Assembly: GCA_949432885.1 (NCBI GenBank)
Contig: CASQXY010000001.1
Location: forward strand, 62,001 to 126,000
DNA: 64,000 bases
Direction of reading: 5' to 3'
Origin: an uncultured bacterium
GTDB lineage: Bacteria; Bacillota; Clostridia; Christensenellales; CAG-917
Below, piece by piece: positions 26,588-34,440 of the stretch. The translations under genes were made by a program, and so were the position numbers. Position 1 is the first letter of the stretch. Each line of letters begins with the position of its first letter. The notes beneath the pieces were generated by a model. It did no database searches. It was not told the DNA's origin and saw nothing but the letters and a program-made list of their open reading frames with translations.

Positions 26588-27915
26588 CCGCAATAGTAGC
26601 CGCGTATCTCGCGCTTAATGCGGTTTTGGGCAAAAACAACGGCGCTCCGTCGCCGGATATCGCAGGCGCAGGCGACGGAGGCGGCACGACCGACGTCATC
26701 TCTCCTCCGCCCGTAAAAGAACCCGTGTACAGTTCCTTTCCAAGACAAGGCGAAACGGTGGACGGACTGACCGTAAGCCACGTCGGCGGAGACTGCGCCG
26801 AAGCGTTTTTGGACTCAGTCTACTACGAGGGAAAACGTTTGATTATCTTTTCCAGCGAATCCGAACAATACGACGTGAGGTCGAAAGGCATACATATGGC
26901 GATATTCGACGGACACTCGCTTTGCGCCGTAAACAAAATCGCGGAAGCTGACGAAGAATACGTAAGATGCGGTCTCGTACAGAACGGACTGCTGATAATC
27001 TCCAAAACCGCAAGCATTACGATACTGAGATTGTACGACGGAAATTGCAGGCTCATTGCGGAAAACTCCTGCGACGCATATTCATCGTATATGCTGTTCC
27101 AATCCGGCGCAGCTGTAACGCTGTTTGCGGCGAGTGCCGATAAGCTTGTCGCAATGACAATAACCAAAGCATTGGACGTCGTTCGCAAAAACTACTTGCA
27201 TTCTATTGAAAACGCCGAACTTCTATATGCGATTTCTCTTTCCGAAACCATGCTTATCGTGCAAAACCAAAGCGGCATAAAATTGATATCTTATAACGCA
27301 AACGAGGGGTTCAGCCTCAAAAGTGAGATATTAAACTGCCGATTTGTGCAACTTCTGCCCTCCGTTTCTGGCGCAGACAGAAACTTTGTGATTGCAGCTG
27401 AAAACGACGAAGGCATTCTGCTTACGAATATAGACGGCGCGACCGCAAAGTCCGACTACTCCTTCCTTATAGAGGGCGCGAACAGCGTAGCTTGTGTTAC
27501 TCGCGGAAATAATATATTCGCAATCGCAGGGAAAACCGCGTACAAATTCTGCTCTCATCTTGAATTGCAGGACGAATACGAGATTACGTTTGCCAACGGA
27601 AATTATGACATGCCGTTCGACATCACCGGCGAAGACATAATTTACGCCGCAGTCAACGGAGAAAACGAACTGTTCTTTGTGCAAAATGCTGCGAAATTCG
27701 CGCTTGTGCGCTTCGACGGCGAAACCGTACGCACTGTATTCTCCGCCGCAGGCACCGAAGCGACGCTCGTACGCGAACCGCTCGGCAACGGCGAACGCGG
27801 AATCTCTATGCTGTTCGAGGGTACTGCGGCGAACGATTTTGCCTATATGTGCTTCGGAGAAGCGGACTTGTTTTATACTACACTGTCATCAGAGTTGACA
27901 AACGCGCTCAAATAA
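26536..27915 (+). CDS. membrane-anchored beta-rich protein, unknown
   Basis: I do not recognise this 459-residue protein. It has one N-terminal membrane helix (KWLAIILLLTAIVAAYLALNAVL), then a Gly/Pro-rich linker (residues 35-60) and about 390 residues of repeating beta-strand segments such as NGLLIISKTASITILRLYDG, which suggests an extracellular propeller. The ATG follows GAGGTG, located inside the murG coding sequence, so it is co-transcribed with murG. Export next to a lipid II enzyme suggests an envelope role, but that is inference. Confidence 0.7.
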   Translation: MQRQKTIAKWLAIILLLTAIVAAYLALNAVLGKNNGAPSPDIAGAGDGGGTTDVISPPPVKEPVYSSFPRQGETVDGLTVSHVGGDCAEAFLDSVYYEGKRLIIFSSESEQYDVRSKGIHMAIFDGHSLCAVNKIAEADEEYVRCGLVQNGLLIISKTASITILRLYDGNCRLIAENSCDAYSSYMLFQSGAAVTLFAASADKLVAMTITKALDVVRKNYLHSIENAELLYAISLSETMLIVQNQSGIKLISYNANEGFSLKSEILNCRFVQLLPSVSGADRNFVIAAENDEGILLTNIDGATAKSDYSFLIEGANSVACVTRGNNIFAIAGKTAYKFCSHLELQDEYEITFANGNYDMPFDITGEDIIYAAVNGENELFFVQNAAKFALVRFDGETVRTVFSAAGTEATLVREPLGNGERGISMLFEGTAANDFAYMCFGEADLFYTTLSSELTNALK

Positions 27916-27953
27916 TGTATATTGTTACATAGTATATAATACGAGCAAAGCAA

Positions 27954-28373
27954 ATGAAAAACAGCGACAGACATATTCCGAAAGGAGTACAACCGTATAA
28001 AAATATGAATACCCGAAAAGGCGTGCTTATTTGCGGTCTTATAATTACGATAATATCGTTTATACTCATGCTGACCGCGGTGCTTCTCCTATTTGTCCCG
28101 GGAGTCAAAATGGCAGGCGGCGAATCCCCCGCTCTGATACTTTCTTTGATTTTAGGATTTGCGGTCGCGTTGAGCTTTTTGGGCACGGTGCTGGCGGTCG
28201 CAGGCGCCAACGTGAAAAAGTGCACTGCTCGCTTGGCGATGTTTTTAGGGATTACTGCGTTTGTCCTCGGGGCTGCGATGCTTACGGTCGTGACGCTGTT
28301 CAGGACGATATTGCCGCTCGAAGCTCTTCGCAGGCTTGCAGAAGGCTCGGCAAACGCATTCATTCTGTTTTAA
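27954..28373 (+). CDS. small multi-helix membrane protein, unknown
   Basis: A 139-residue protein with three predicted membrane helices (around residues 24-48, 60-85 and 93-117: GVLICGLIITIISFILMLTA, ILSLILGFAVALSFLGTVLA, LAMFLGITAFVLGAAMLTVV). There are no known motifs. The start is uncertain: the ATG at 27954 has no clear ribosome binding site, while AAAGGAG lies 17 bases before a second ATG at 28005. A TATAAT at 27935-27940 could be its own -10. Confidence 0.55.
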   Translation: MKNSDRHIPKGVQPYKNMNTRKGVLICGLIITIISFILMLTAVLLLFVPGVKMAGGESPALILSLILGFAVALSFLGTVLAVAGANVKKCTARLAMFLGITAFVLGAAMLTVVTLFRTILPLEALRRLAEGSANAFILF

Positions 28374-28399
28374 CGGATACATGTTTATTACTTGCAAAC

Positions 28400-28428
28400 A
28401 AAAATTCCGCTTCTACGGCGGAATTTTT
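28400..28428. terminator. bidirectional terminator
   Basis: AAAAATTCCGC (28400-28410) and GCGGAATTTTT (28418-28428) form an 11-base perfect stem that carries a U-tract on both strands, between the convergent + strand membrane gene and the DegV gene. Confidence 0.85.
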
Positions 28429-28505
28429 GTTTGTTTTGTTTATATTATTCCAACGCTATTTCATGAAAGCGGTAAATTCAAAATCGATATACCCTCTCCT
28501 GCCAG

Positions 28506-29366
28506 TTACGCCTTTTTCGTATATACGAGACCTACTGTGCTGGGACCCGCATGCACTCCGATGACGGGACCAATCGGCTGTCTCCAAATCGGCGCGTTTG
28601 GATACGCCTCTTTGACGCGATTCTCTATCTCGTCCGCAACTTCTTTATTGTCGGCGTCGATAATCATTATCGGCGAATCGTCTATTTGCTCATAGCTATT
28701 TTTCATTTCGTCGATTATATAATTATACGCTTTTTTGAGTCCGTTCTGCTTAGAACCGACGTCGATAACCCCGTCCTTGACCACCAACACGGGTTTTATG
28801 TTCATCAGATTTGCAATCTTCGCCTTTGCGGGGGAAATTCTGCCTCCACGCGCGAGGTATTTCATATTTTCGACTACAAAACGTACGTTTACTCTATTCT
28901 TGACGCTTTCGAGATAATCGTACGCGGCGTCGATATCGTCGCCGTGTTCTCTGCAATATTTAGCGCCGAGATACACGAGCATGCCCGCGCCGACGCATAT
29001 GCTGAGAGTGTCAAAACGGCGATATTTCACGTTGGGATACTCTTTCTGCAATCTCGCAATCGCAAGCCCGAGCGACTCGAAAGTGTTAGACATTTTTGAA
29101 GAAAACGCTATATACAAAATGTCGTCGCCCTTTTCAAAAAACGGTTTGAACGTATCGTAATAGATTTCCTCGTTCAATCCTGCGGTGGTGGCGCTTGCGC
29201 CCGCTCTCATACGGTCGTAAAACTTCTTCGGGTCAAATTCCTCACCCAAATCGCTCAGCCCCTCTTCGCCGTCGATAATGTACGGCATGCGTATTACTTC
29301 AAGTTTAAGTTCGTTCGCCTTGGTATACCAAAGCTCGCAATCGGTATCGCAAAAAATAGTTGCCAT
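28506..29366 (-). CDS. DegV family fatty acid-binding protein
   Basis: DegV/FakB-type protein, 286 residues, which binds a fatty acid for phosphorylation by a FakA kinase. Typical motifs are GASATTAGLN, IAFSSKMSNTFESL, GMLVYLGAKY and the end IGPVIGVHAGPSTVGLVY. The ATG at 29366 follows GGAGG; a longer frame to 29516 is not supported. It has a near-consensus promoter at 29398-29426. No fakA is in the window. Confidence 0.9.
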   Translation of the reverse strand: MATIFCDTDCELWYTKANELKLEVIRMPYIIDGEEGLSDLGEEFDPKKFYDRMRAGASATTAGLNEEIYYDTFKPFFEKGDDILYIAFSSKMSNTFESLGLAIARLQKEYPNVKYRRFDTLSICVGAGMLVYLGAKYCREHGDDIDAAYDYLESVKNRVNVRFVVENMKYLARGGRISPAKAKIANLMNIKPVLVVKDGVIDVGSKQNGLKKAYNYIIDEMKNSYEQIDDSPIMIIDADNKEVADEIENRVKEAYPNAPIWRQPIGPVIGVHAGPSTVGLVYTKKA

Positions 29367-29397
29367 AATGCCTCCATAAAAGAATTTTGCTAGCAAT

Positions 29398-29426
29398 ATT
29401 TTAATATAGCGCCGCATTTTTGTCAA
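29398..29426 (-). promoter_or_regulatory. DegV gene promoter
   Basis: A perfect -35 TTGACA (its complement TGTCAA at 29421-29426), a 17-base spacer and -10 TAAAAT (29398-29403), about 30 bases before the start codon at 29366. Confidence 0.75.
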
Positions 29427-29430
29427 CAGC

Positions 29431-29481
29431 GCGGCGGATATACGGATTATGCGTAATTCTGAGTCCGTTACAATCCGCCGC
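29431..29481. repeat. two-level inverted repeat between divergent genes
   Basis: GCGGCGGAT (29431-29439) is complementary to 29473-29481, and inside it ACGGA (29442-29446) is complementary to 29464-29468. It lies just upstream of the DegV promoter and about 85 bases upstream of the protease promoter, so neither transcript should include it. It may be a regulator binding site or a small RNA. Confidence 0.45.
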
Positions 29482-29566
29482 ACAGTACGATACACACGCT
29501 TTATCCGAGTATGCATTTGCCGTTTCAGCTCCCCGAAGAAATGCTCAAACCCAGTCTAAAATTACC

Positions 29567-29595
29567 TTTACGTTTAATATTACTTTAACTATAAG
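29567..29595 (+). promoter_or_regulatory. serine protease gene promoter
   Basis: -35 TTTACG (29567-29572), a 17-base spacer and -10 TATAAG (29590-29595), 30 bases before the ATG at 29625. Confidence 0.55.
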
Positions 29596-29624
29596 GCAAT
29601 AATATGCTGATAAACGAGGTAATT

Positions 29625-30761
29625 ATGGACGATTTCAACAACTTTTTCGATGACCAACGGCAACCAGAGCCGAGCAAAACTCCGATATATCACACCCCCG
29701 AGCCGAAAAACAACGGTTCCAAGAGGAATCTGACCGCAATCATTTGCATTATCGTTGCGGTAATTATGTGCGTGCTTGTCGTCGTAAACGTCATAGTGCT
29801 CTCCACTCTCAAAAACAAAATCGCCGCGGAATACGCGTCTTCCGTCGCGGCGCAGATGAAGAGCCAGTATGAACAAGCTATCAACAGCACTCTGTCAGAT
29901 ACGGGTATCGTAGCCGACGTAACGGAGGCAGCAACGCGCCAGACCATAGACGCCATAAACAGCACCGTAGGCGAAGTCGCAAATAAAAACGCTCGCAGCG
30001 TCGCAAGACTCTATATGTTTGAATCCGCAAATGCAAGACCGTCTACGACGGAGCCCTCGGGACTTGCAACCGCGTTTCTTATCAGCGATACCGACGCCGA
30101 CGGAAATAAGGAACGTTATCTGCTTACAAACGCGCACTGCATAAGATACGTAAAATCCACCGTCTCGGGCGGAGGATTCTGGTCGGATATAAAATATTCC
30201 TACGAATGGGCAAGCTACGGCACTATCGTATGCGTGTTTGAGGGTGAAAACAACTACTACTCTGCCGAAATCGTATCTTACGGGGCGTACAACGATAAAA
30301 ATCTGAGAGCGGAAAACGACCAACCCGACCTTGCGATTCTGCGCATCAAAGGCGCTCAGCCTTCAAACGAAAACCATCCGTCGCTCCCGCTTGCAACAAG
30401 CGATAACGGAATTACTCGCGGTACTCCCGTCGCGCTTATAGGTAACCCCGAGGGCGTAGGAGATACAAACAGTATCACAAGCGGCACGATTTCGCAGACG
30501 GGTATCACTATTACAAGCTGGGGTACGGGCACATTTATCATGACGGACGCGGCAGTCAACGGCGGCAACTCGGGCGGTCCGATGCTCAACAACAGAGGTA
30601 TCGTAATAGGCGTAGTGGAAAGCAAACTCGTCAGCGACGATATTGACAATATGGGGTTTGCAATTTCCGCCGCAACCGTGTATAATTTCATCGAATGGGC
30701 GCAACGGGCGGCAAACAACTCTCTGCGCGCCGACATCGTCATAAACTGCAAGTACGTATAA
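29625..30761 (+). CDS. membrane-anchored trypsin-like serine protease
   Basis: HtrA/DegP-like S1C protease with one membrane helix (about residues 37-60, NLTAIICIIVAVIMCVLVVV) and the catalytic domain outside the cell. The triad is His171 (LLTNAHC), Asp235 (QPDLAIL) and Ser316 (NGGNSGGP). The 378-residue protein ends soon after the protease fold, so it lacks the PDZ domain found in standard HtrA. Between helix and protease lies a possible coiled-coil stretch (residues 62-125). The ATG at 29625 follows GAGGT, better than the ATG at 29604. Confidence 0.88.
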   Translation: MDDFNNFFDDQRQPEPSKTPIYHTPEPKNNGSKRNLTAIICIIVAVIMCVLVVVNVIVLSTLKNKIAAEYASSVAAQMKSQYEQAINSTLSDTGIVADVTEAATRQTIDAINSTVGEVANKNARSVARLYMFESANARPSTTEPSGLATAFLISDTDADGNKERYLLTNAHCIRYVKSTVSGGGFWSDIKYSYEWASYGTIVCVFEGENNYYSAEIVSYGAYNDKNLRAENDQPDLAILRIKGAQPSNENHPSLPLATSDNGITRGTPVALIGNPEGVGDTNSITSGTISQTGITITSWGTGTFIMTDAAVNGGNSGGPMLNNRGIVIGVVESKLVSDDIDNMGFAISAATVYNFIEWAQRAANNSLRADIVINCKYV

Positions 30762-30790
30762 TCGATTTACCCGCTTTATGCGTGTAAATA

Positions 30791-30830
30791 TGAATCGGTC
30801 ATTTTATTATCCTCCCCATCGACCGATTCA
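30791..30830 (+). repeat. inverted repeat after the protease gene
   Basis: TGAATCGGTC (30791-30800) is complementary to GACCGATTCA (30821-30830), with a 20-base loop that contains TCCTCCCC. It stands directly before the terminator, so the mRNA would end in two hairpins. Confidence 0.55.
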
Positions 30831-30833
30831 AAA

Positions 30834-30857
30834 GGCACTCGTTAGAGTGCCTTTTTT
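30834..30857 (+). terminator. terminator after the protease gene
   Basis: GGCACTC and GAGTGCC with a GTTA loop, followed by six T residues. Confidence 0.9.
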
Positions 30858-30946
30858 GTTTGAAAACTGATTTAATTCCGATTGCATTTTACAATAAATC
30901 AAGGAAGCATCTTGCCAAGCGCCAATCCCCTACCGCTCGCCTTACG

Positions 30947-31378
30947 TCAATAAGTGCGCGCGATTGTCAGTATTTTATAATGTCCGCACATAATTACCGT
31001 ATCGTATCTGTACACATTCCAATTAGCAAGCTCGTTGGACGATACGTACTCCTTACACTTGCTCTCCACCCAAGCGGCGGATTTGCTGTCGCGCACAAAG
31101 AAGATATACAGGCTCTCTTCAACCTCCGCATCTTCCTCGCCTACTCTGTCGACGACAATCATCTTTGCAAGCAAAATATCGTCGACGCTATATCCCGACT
31201 GCCCCTCGACTGTCATAGGCGACGTACGCAGAGTTTCAATCTGCGCTCCCGCTTTTGTAAGTCTATCCTTTATACTGTTCTCTTTCATGGAAATTTTCAA
31301 ACACGCAGTGAGTGAAAGCGCCGCAATAATAAGCACTAGCGCACAGCATATAAAAGTTAGCGTCCTTTTTGTTCTCAT
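30947..31378 (-). CDS. small lipoprotein, unknown function
   Basis: A 143-residue protein with a signal sequence and lipobox LSLTAC (Cys26), then about 115 residues without recognisable motifs (VESKCKEYVSSNELANWNVYRYDTVIMCGHYK). The ATG at 31378 has no Shine-Dalgarno; a promoter places the transcript start at the ATG itself. It is a single-gene unit on the minus strand. Confidence 0.6.
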   Translation of the reverse strand: MRTKRTLTFICCALVLIIAALSLTACLKISMKENSIKDRLTKAGAQIETLRTSPMTVEGQSGYSVDDILLAKMIVVDRVGEEDAEVEESLYIFFVRDSKSAAWVESKCKEYVSSNELANWNVYRYDTVIMCGHYKILTIARTY

Positions 31379-31384
31379 ACGATT

Positions 31385-31413
31385 ATAATATCATCTTATT
31401 TTAAGTCTGTAAA
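31385..31413 (-). promoter_or_regulatory. leaderless promoter of the small lipoprotein
   Basis: -35 TTTACA (31408-31413), a 17-base spacer and -10 TATTAT (31385-31390). The -10 ends 6 bases before the ATG, so the predicted start of transcription coincides with the start codon. Confidence 0.6.
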
Positions 31414-31510
31414 TAGCAATTTAAAAGTCGGACGCGCTCTTGTATTATACCATTTTTTGCCACGCATATACCGCCCGTATACGCTCACAATAATAACAGG
31501 AGGCAACGAT

Positions 31511-31645
31511 ATGAAAAATTCACTTATTTTCGGCACTATGCTCGGAATTGTCACTGCCACAGCACTTTATTGCAGTACGTCACACAATTCAATCAAGAAA
31601 GCAAAACGTGCCCTCGTGAACAAGATAGAAGACGTTTTAATGTAA
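31511..31645 (+). CDS. 44-residue membrane protein, unknown
   Basis: A short protein starting MKNSLIFGTMLGIVTATALY, with one N-terminal membrane helix and a basic, amphipathic C-terminus (SIKKAKRALVNKIEDVL), somewhat like YtxH-type small envelope proteins. An excellent ribosome binding site (AGGAGG, 8 bases before the ATG) makes it credible in spite of its size. It is followed by a 15-base perfect hairpin at 31677-31721. Confidence 0.65.
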   Translation: MKNSLIFGTMLGIVTATALYCSTSHNSIKKAKRALVNKIEDVLM

Positions 31646-31676
31646 TCGTAATCTAAGTTCATTGATCCTCTAATAA

Positions 31677-31731
31677 CACAAATCGTGTATCAGGCTTGTT
31701 AAAGTTGATACACGATTTGTGCTTTAGCCTG
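31677..31731 (+). ncRNA. hairpin with possible pseudoknot
   Basis: CACAAATCGTGTATC (31677-31691) pairs perfectly with 31707-31721 around a 15-base loop. CAGGCT, at the loop edge (31691-31696), is complementary to AGCCTG (31726-31731) just after the stem, which would allow an H-type pseudoknot (the first C is shared with the stem end). It has no U-tract, so it is not a standard terminator. It may be a structured 3' UTR of the 44-residue gene or an independent RNA. Confidence 0.45.
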
Positions 31732-31925
31732 AAAGTTGCTCGCTCTCAGACGAAAAAGTTTAATATCTCATATCGTTGATTTATTATAAAATAAATCATT
31801 TATACACCATAAATTCTATTTTTCAATTATCTTTTTATACAAACAGCAAAATCGAGTTGCATTCATTAAAAACGAAATAAATCTAATCAAATCGCATAAT
31901 GACACGTATCGTGTTTTATATCGGT

Positions 31926-31959
31926 AAAATATAACCGCGCAAAAGCACGGTTATATTTT
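31926..31959 (-). terminator. iscU terminator
   Basis: AAAATATAACCGCGC (31926-31940) pairs with 31945-31959 (one mismatch) around an AAAA loop. The AT-rich base of the stem gives U residues on both strands. It lies directly after the iscU stop. Confidence 0.7.
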
Positions 31960-31970
31960 CAAATTACTAT

Positions 31971-32345
31971 TTAATTTGCTTTGCTCTTCCTATACTCGTC
32001 TATTGCAACGCGAATTGCGTCTTCGGCAAGCACGGAACAGTGAATCTTCTGAGGCGGCAGACCTTCGAGTTCGGTCACAACCTCCTTGTTTGTGAGCTTC
32101 AACGCTTCGTCCACAGACTTGCCTATAATCATGCCCGTAGCCGTAGAGCTTGTGGCGACAGCCGCCGCGCAGCCGAAAGTCTTGAACTTTGCGTCCTCGA
32201 TTATTCCTTCGTCGTTTATGCGCATTGTTATCTGCATGATATCTCCGCAGGTCTCGTTGCCCACCGTGCCTATTGCATTATAGTTTTCGACTTCGCCCAT
32301 ATGCTGAGGGTTCCTGAAAACTTCCATAACCTTTTCGTTGTACAT
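31971..32345 (-). CDS. iscU: Fe-S cluster scaffold protein IscU
   Basis: A 124-residue NifU_N/IscU scaffold that receives sulfur from IscS and builds [2Fe-2S] and [4Fe-4S] clusters. The three ligand cysteines are present: Cys33 (GNETCGD, with Asp35), Cys59 (FGCAAAV) and Cys103 (KIHCSVLAEDA). Length and motifs fit the ISC type rather than SufU. An AAGGAG site precedes the ATG. It follows iscS by 76 bases. No iscR or iscA is in the window. Confidence 0.94.
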   Translation of the reverse strand: MYNEKVMEVFRNPQHMGEVENYNAIGTVGNETCGDIMQITMRINDEGIIEDAKFKTFGCAAAVATSSTATGMIIGKSVDEALKLTNKEVVTELEGLPPQKIHCSVLAEDAIRVAIDEYRKSKAN

Positions 32346-32421
32346 ATATTCTCCTTGGCGTTTGCACGCGCAAATTTAAAATTTATTTTGTAAGCAAAAT
32401 CTCTTCGGACTTCTTAACAGT

Positions 32422-33588
32422 CTATTTCTTATACAGCGGAGACATTGCGCGAAGCTTCTCCACCGTACGGACAAGCTCGTCCACCGTATAGTCGACATCC
32501 TCTTGCGTGTTGCGTTTGCCGAACGTAAATCTGATTGAACCGTGCGCGGTTCCGATAGGTACGCCTATCGAAAGAAGCGTCCTGGACGGCTCCAACGAAC
32601 CAGAGGAACATGCAGAACCCGAAGACGCGCTTATTCCAGCCAAATCGAGAGAGAACAGAATGGATTCGCCTTCGATATAGCGGAAACTGAAATTGGCGTT
32701 GTTGTACAGCCTTTTTGAACTGTCCTTTGCTCCGTTATAATATATATCGTCTATTCGCGCAAGCACTTTTTTGACGAAATCGTCCCGCAAACCGCCGACG
32801 TATGCCGCGTCCTTTTCTATATTATCCACTGCCTCTTTCAGCGCGACAGCCATTCCGACCGCACCCGGCACATTTGTTGTGCCGCCTCTATGCGCTCGCT
32901 CCTGCTCTCCGCCAGTAAGCAGTTTTTCTATACGCATCCCGTTGCGCGCGTACAGCGCGCCCATACCTTTGGGTCCGTAAAACTTGTGCGCGGACATAGA
33001 CAGCATATCCACGCCCAAATCCTTAACGTCGTATCTTATCGCGCCGGTAGCCTGCACCGCGTCCGTATGGAACAGCACTCCGTGCTTATGCGCAACCTCG
33101 CAAAGCTCTTTTATGGGCTGAATCGTGCCTATTTCATTGTTTGCAAACATTACGCTGACAAGAACGGTATCAGGCCGTATGGCATTTTCAAGAGCTTGGA
33201 CGGAGACAAAGCCCTCGCCGTCAACAGGCAGATAGGTGACTTCATATCCGAATTTTTCAAGCTGTTTACAAGTCGTATATATGGCTGGATGCTCTATAAC
33301 GGAAGTTATTATGTGCTTTCCTTTGTCTTTGAGCTGAGCCGCAATACCCTTCAAAGCCCAATTATCCGCTTCCGTTCCGCAGGAAGTGAAATATATCTCG
33401 CTAGGTTTCGCGCCAATACATTCCGCGATAGTCTGCCGCGCTTCCGAAACGGCTTTCGCGCCGTCGCGTCCGTACATGTGCTGAGAATTTGCATTTCCGA
33501 ATATATCCGAAAAATAAGGCTTCATTGCCTCGAACGCTTTTTCGGACAACGGCGTCGTCGCCGCATGGTCAAGATATATATTCTTCAT
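32422..33588 (-). CDS. iscS: cysteine desulfurase IscS/NifS
   Basis: PLP enzyme that takes sulfur from cysteine for Fe-S clusters and thio-tRNA. The PLP lysine is in SMSAHKFYGPKG, and the persulfide cysteine is in SSGSACSSGS (group I loop). At 388 residues it is standard. The ATG at 33588 follows GAGGCG; an ATG at 33600 lacks a site. Its promoter (33646-33674) is followed by a 24-base palindrome at the transcript start. It forms an operon with iscU. Confidence 0.94.
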   Translation of the reverse strand: MKNIYLDHAATTPLSEKAFEAMKPYFSDIFGNANSQHMYGRDGAKAVSEARQTIAECIGAKPSEIYFTSCGTEADNWALKGIAAQLKDKGKHIITSVIEHPAIYTTCKQLEKFGYEVTYLPVDGEGFVSVQALENAIRPDTVLVSVMFANNEIGTIQPIKELCEVAHKHGVLFHTDAVQATGAIRYDVKDLGVDMLSMSAHKFYGPKGMGALYARNGMRIEKLLTGGEQERAHRGGTTNVPGAVGMAVALKEAVDNIEKDAAYVGGLRDDFVKKVLARIDDIYYNGAKDSSKRLYNNANFSFRYIEGESILFSLDLAGISASSGSACSSGSLEPSRTLLSIGVPIGTAHGSIRFTFGKRNTQEDVDYTVDELVRTVEKLRAMSPLYKK

Positions 33589-33611
33589 TGTGCGCCTCAT
33601 ATGTAAAATGC

Positions 33612-33635
33612 AAATATGAAATCGATTTCATATTT
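33612..33635. promoter_or_regulatory. 24-base perfect palindrome before iscS
   Basis: The half-site AAATATGAAATC at 33612-33623 is mirrored exactly at 33624-33635. It lies between the iscS -10 and the start codon, about 11 bases downstream of the -10, where a repressor would block initiation. As RNA it could also form a tight hairpin, but without a U-tract. Confidence 0.6.
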
Positions 33636-33645
33636 TGTCACTAAC

Positions 33646-33674
33646 GGTATAACACCGACTCGCGCGATTGTCAA
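33646..33674 (-). promoter_or_regulatory. iscS-iscU promoter
   Basis: A perfect -35 TTGACA (33669-33674 as its complement), a 17-base spacer and -10 TATACC (33646-33651). Confidence 0.65.
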
Positions 33675-33696
33675 CAGATTTATACTGTTTTCAAAC

Positions 33697-34431
33697 TTAT
33701 TCTTCTACGGTAAGGGTCGCGTTGTGGTATACGTTCTGAACGTCGTCAAGCTCTTCGAGTCTGTCGATAAGTTTTATGATACTGCTTTGCTGTTCCTCGG
33801 TGGGTGTAACGTAATTGTCGGGAATCATCTGCGCCTCGGCGGATAGAATTGCAACGCCCGCCGCTTCGAGATTTTTGCGAACCTCCGCAAGCGCCGCGGT
33901 ATCGGTATACACCTCGAACACCTCGTCGTCCTCCGAATTGATATCCTCCGCACCCGCGTCAAGCGCGTACAGCATGAGGTCATCCTCGCTTACGTCCTCT
34001 TTTGAAACGGTTATCACACCCTTGCGCTTGAACATAAAGGAAACGCAGCCCGTCGTGCCCATTGAGCCGCCGAACTTGTCGAACAAGTGTCTTACGTCGC
34101 CCGCGGTACGGTTTTTATTGTCCGTAAGAGCCTCGACTATGAGCGCAGTACCTCCGACTCCGTAGCCCTCGTACACCATTTCCTCGTAGTTTATACTGCC
34201 GAGCTCGCCGCTCGCTTTTTTTATACTGCGCGTAATATTGTCGTTGGGCATATTATTGTCCTTCGCCTTTGCGATGACCTGCGCGAGCTTGCTGTTGGAG
34301 TTGGGGTCAGGTCCGCCCTCCTTGACTGCAACCGCCAATTCTCTGCCTATCTTGGTGAAGATATTCGCTCTCGCGGCGTCGGTTTTGCCCTTCTTCTGTT
34401 GAATATTATGCCACTTACTGTGTCCGCTCAT
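33697..34431 (-). CDS. yebC: YebC/PmpR family protein
   Basis: A 244-residue DUF28 protein. The family was annotated as a transcription regulator, and recent work links it to relieving ribosome stalls. It begins [22 protein letters not shown], the family hallmark, and has [20 protein letters not shown]. The ATG follows AGGAG. It lies 9 bases after the RNA methyltransferase gene and is probably co-transcribed with it. Confidence 0.95.
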   Translation of the reverse strand: MSGHSKWHNIQQKKGKTDAARANIFTKIGRELAVAVKEGGPDPNSNSKLAQVIAKAKDNNMPNDNITRSIKKASGELGSINYEEMVYEGYGVGGTALIVEALTDNKNRTAGDVRHLFDKFGGSMGTTGCVSFMFKRKGVITVSKEDVSEDDLMLYALDAGAEDINSEDDEVFEVYTDTAALAEVRKNLEAAGVAILSAEAQMIPDNYVTPTEEQQSSIIKLIDRLEELDDVQNVYHNATLTVEE

Positions 34432-34440
34432 ACTAAACTC

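Larger units (their letters stand above)
31646..31970. other. intergenic region with two hairpins
   Basis: A 325-base AT-rich region between the 44-residue gene and iscU. It holds the hairpin 31677-31721 and the iscU terminator at 31926-31959. Between them (31740-31920) I see no gene, promoter or repeat that I can support. Confidence 0.6.
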
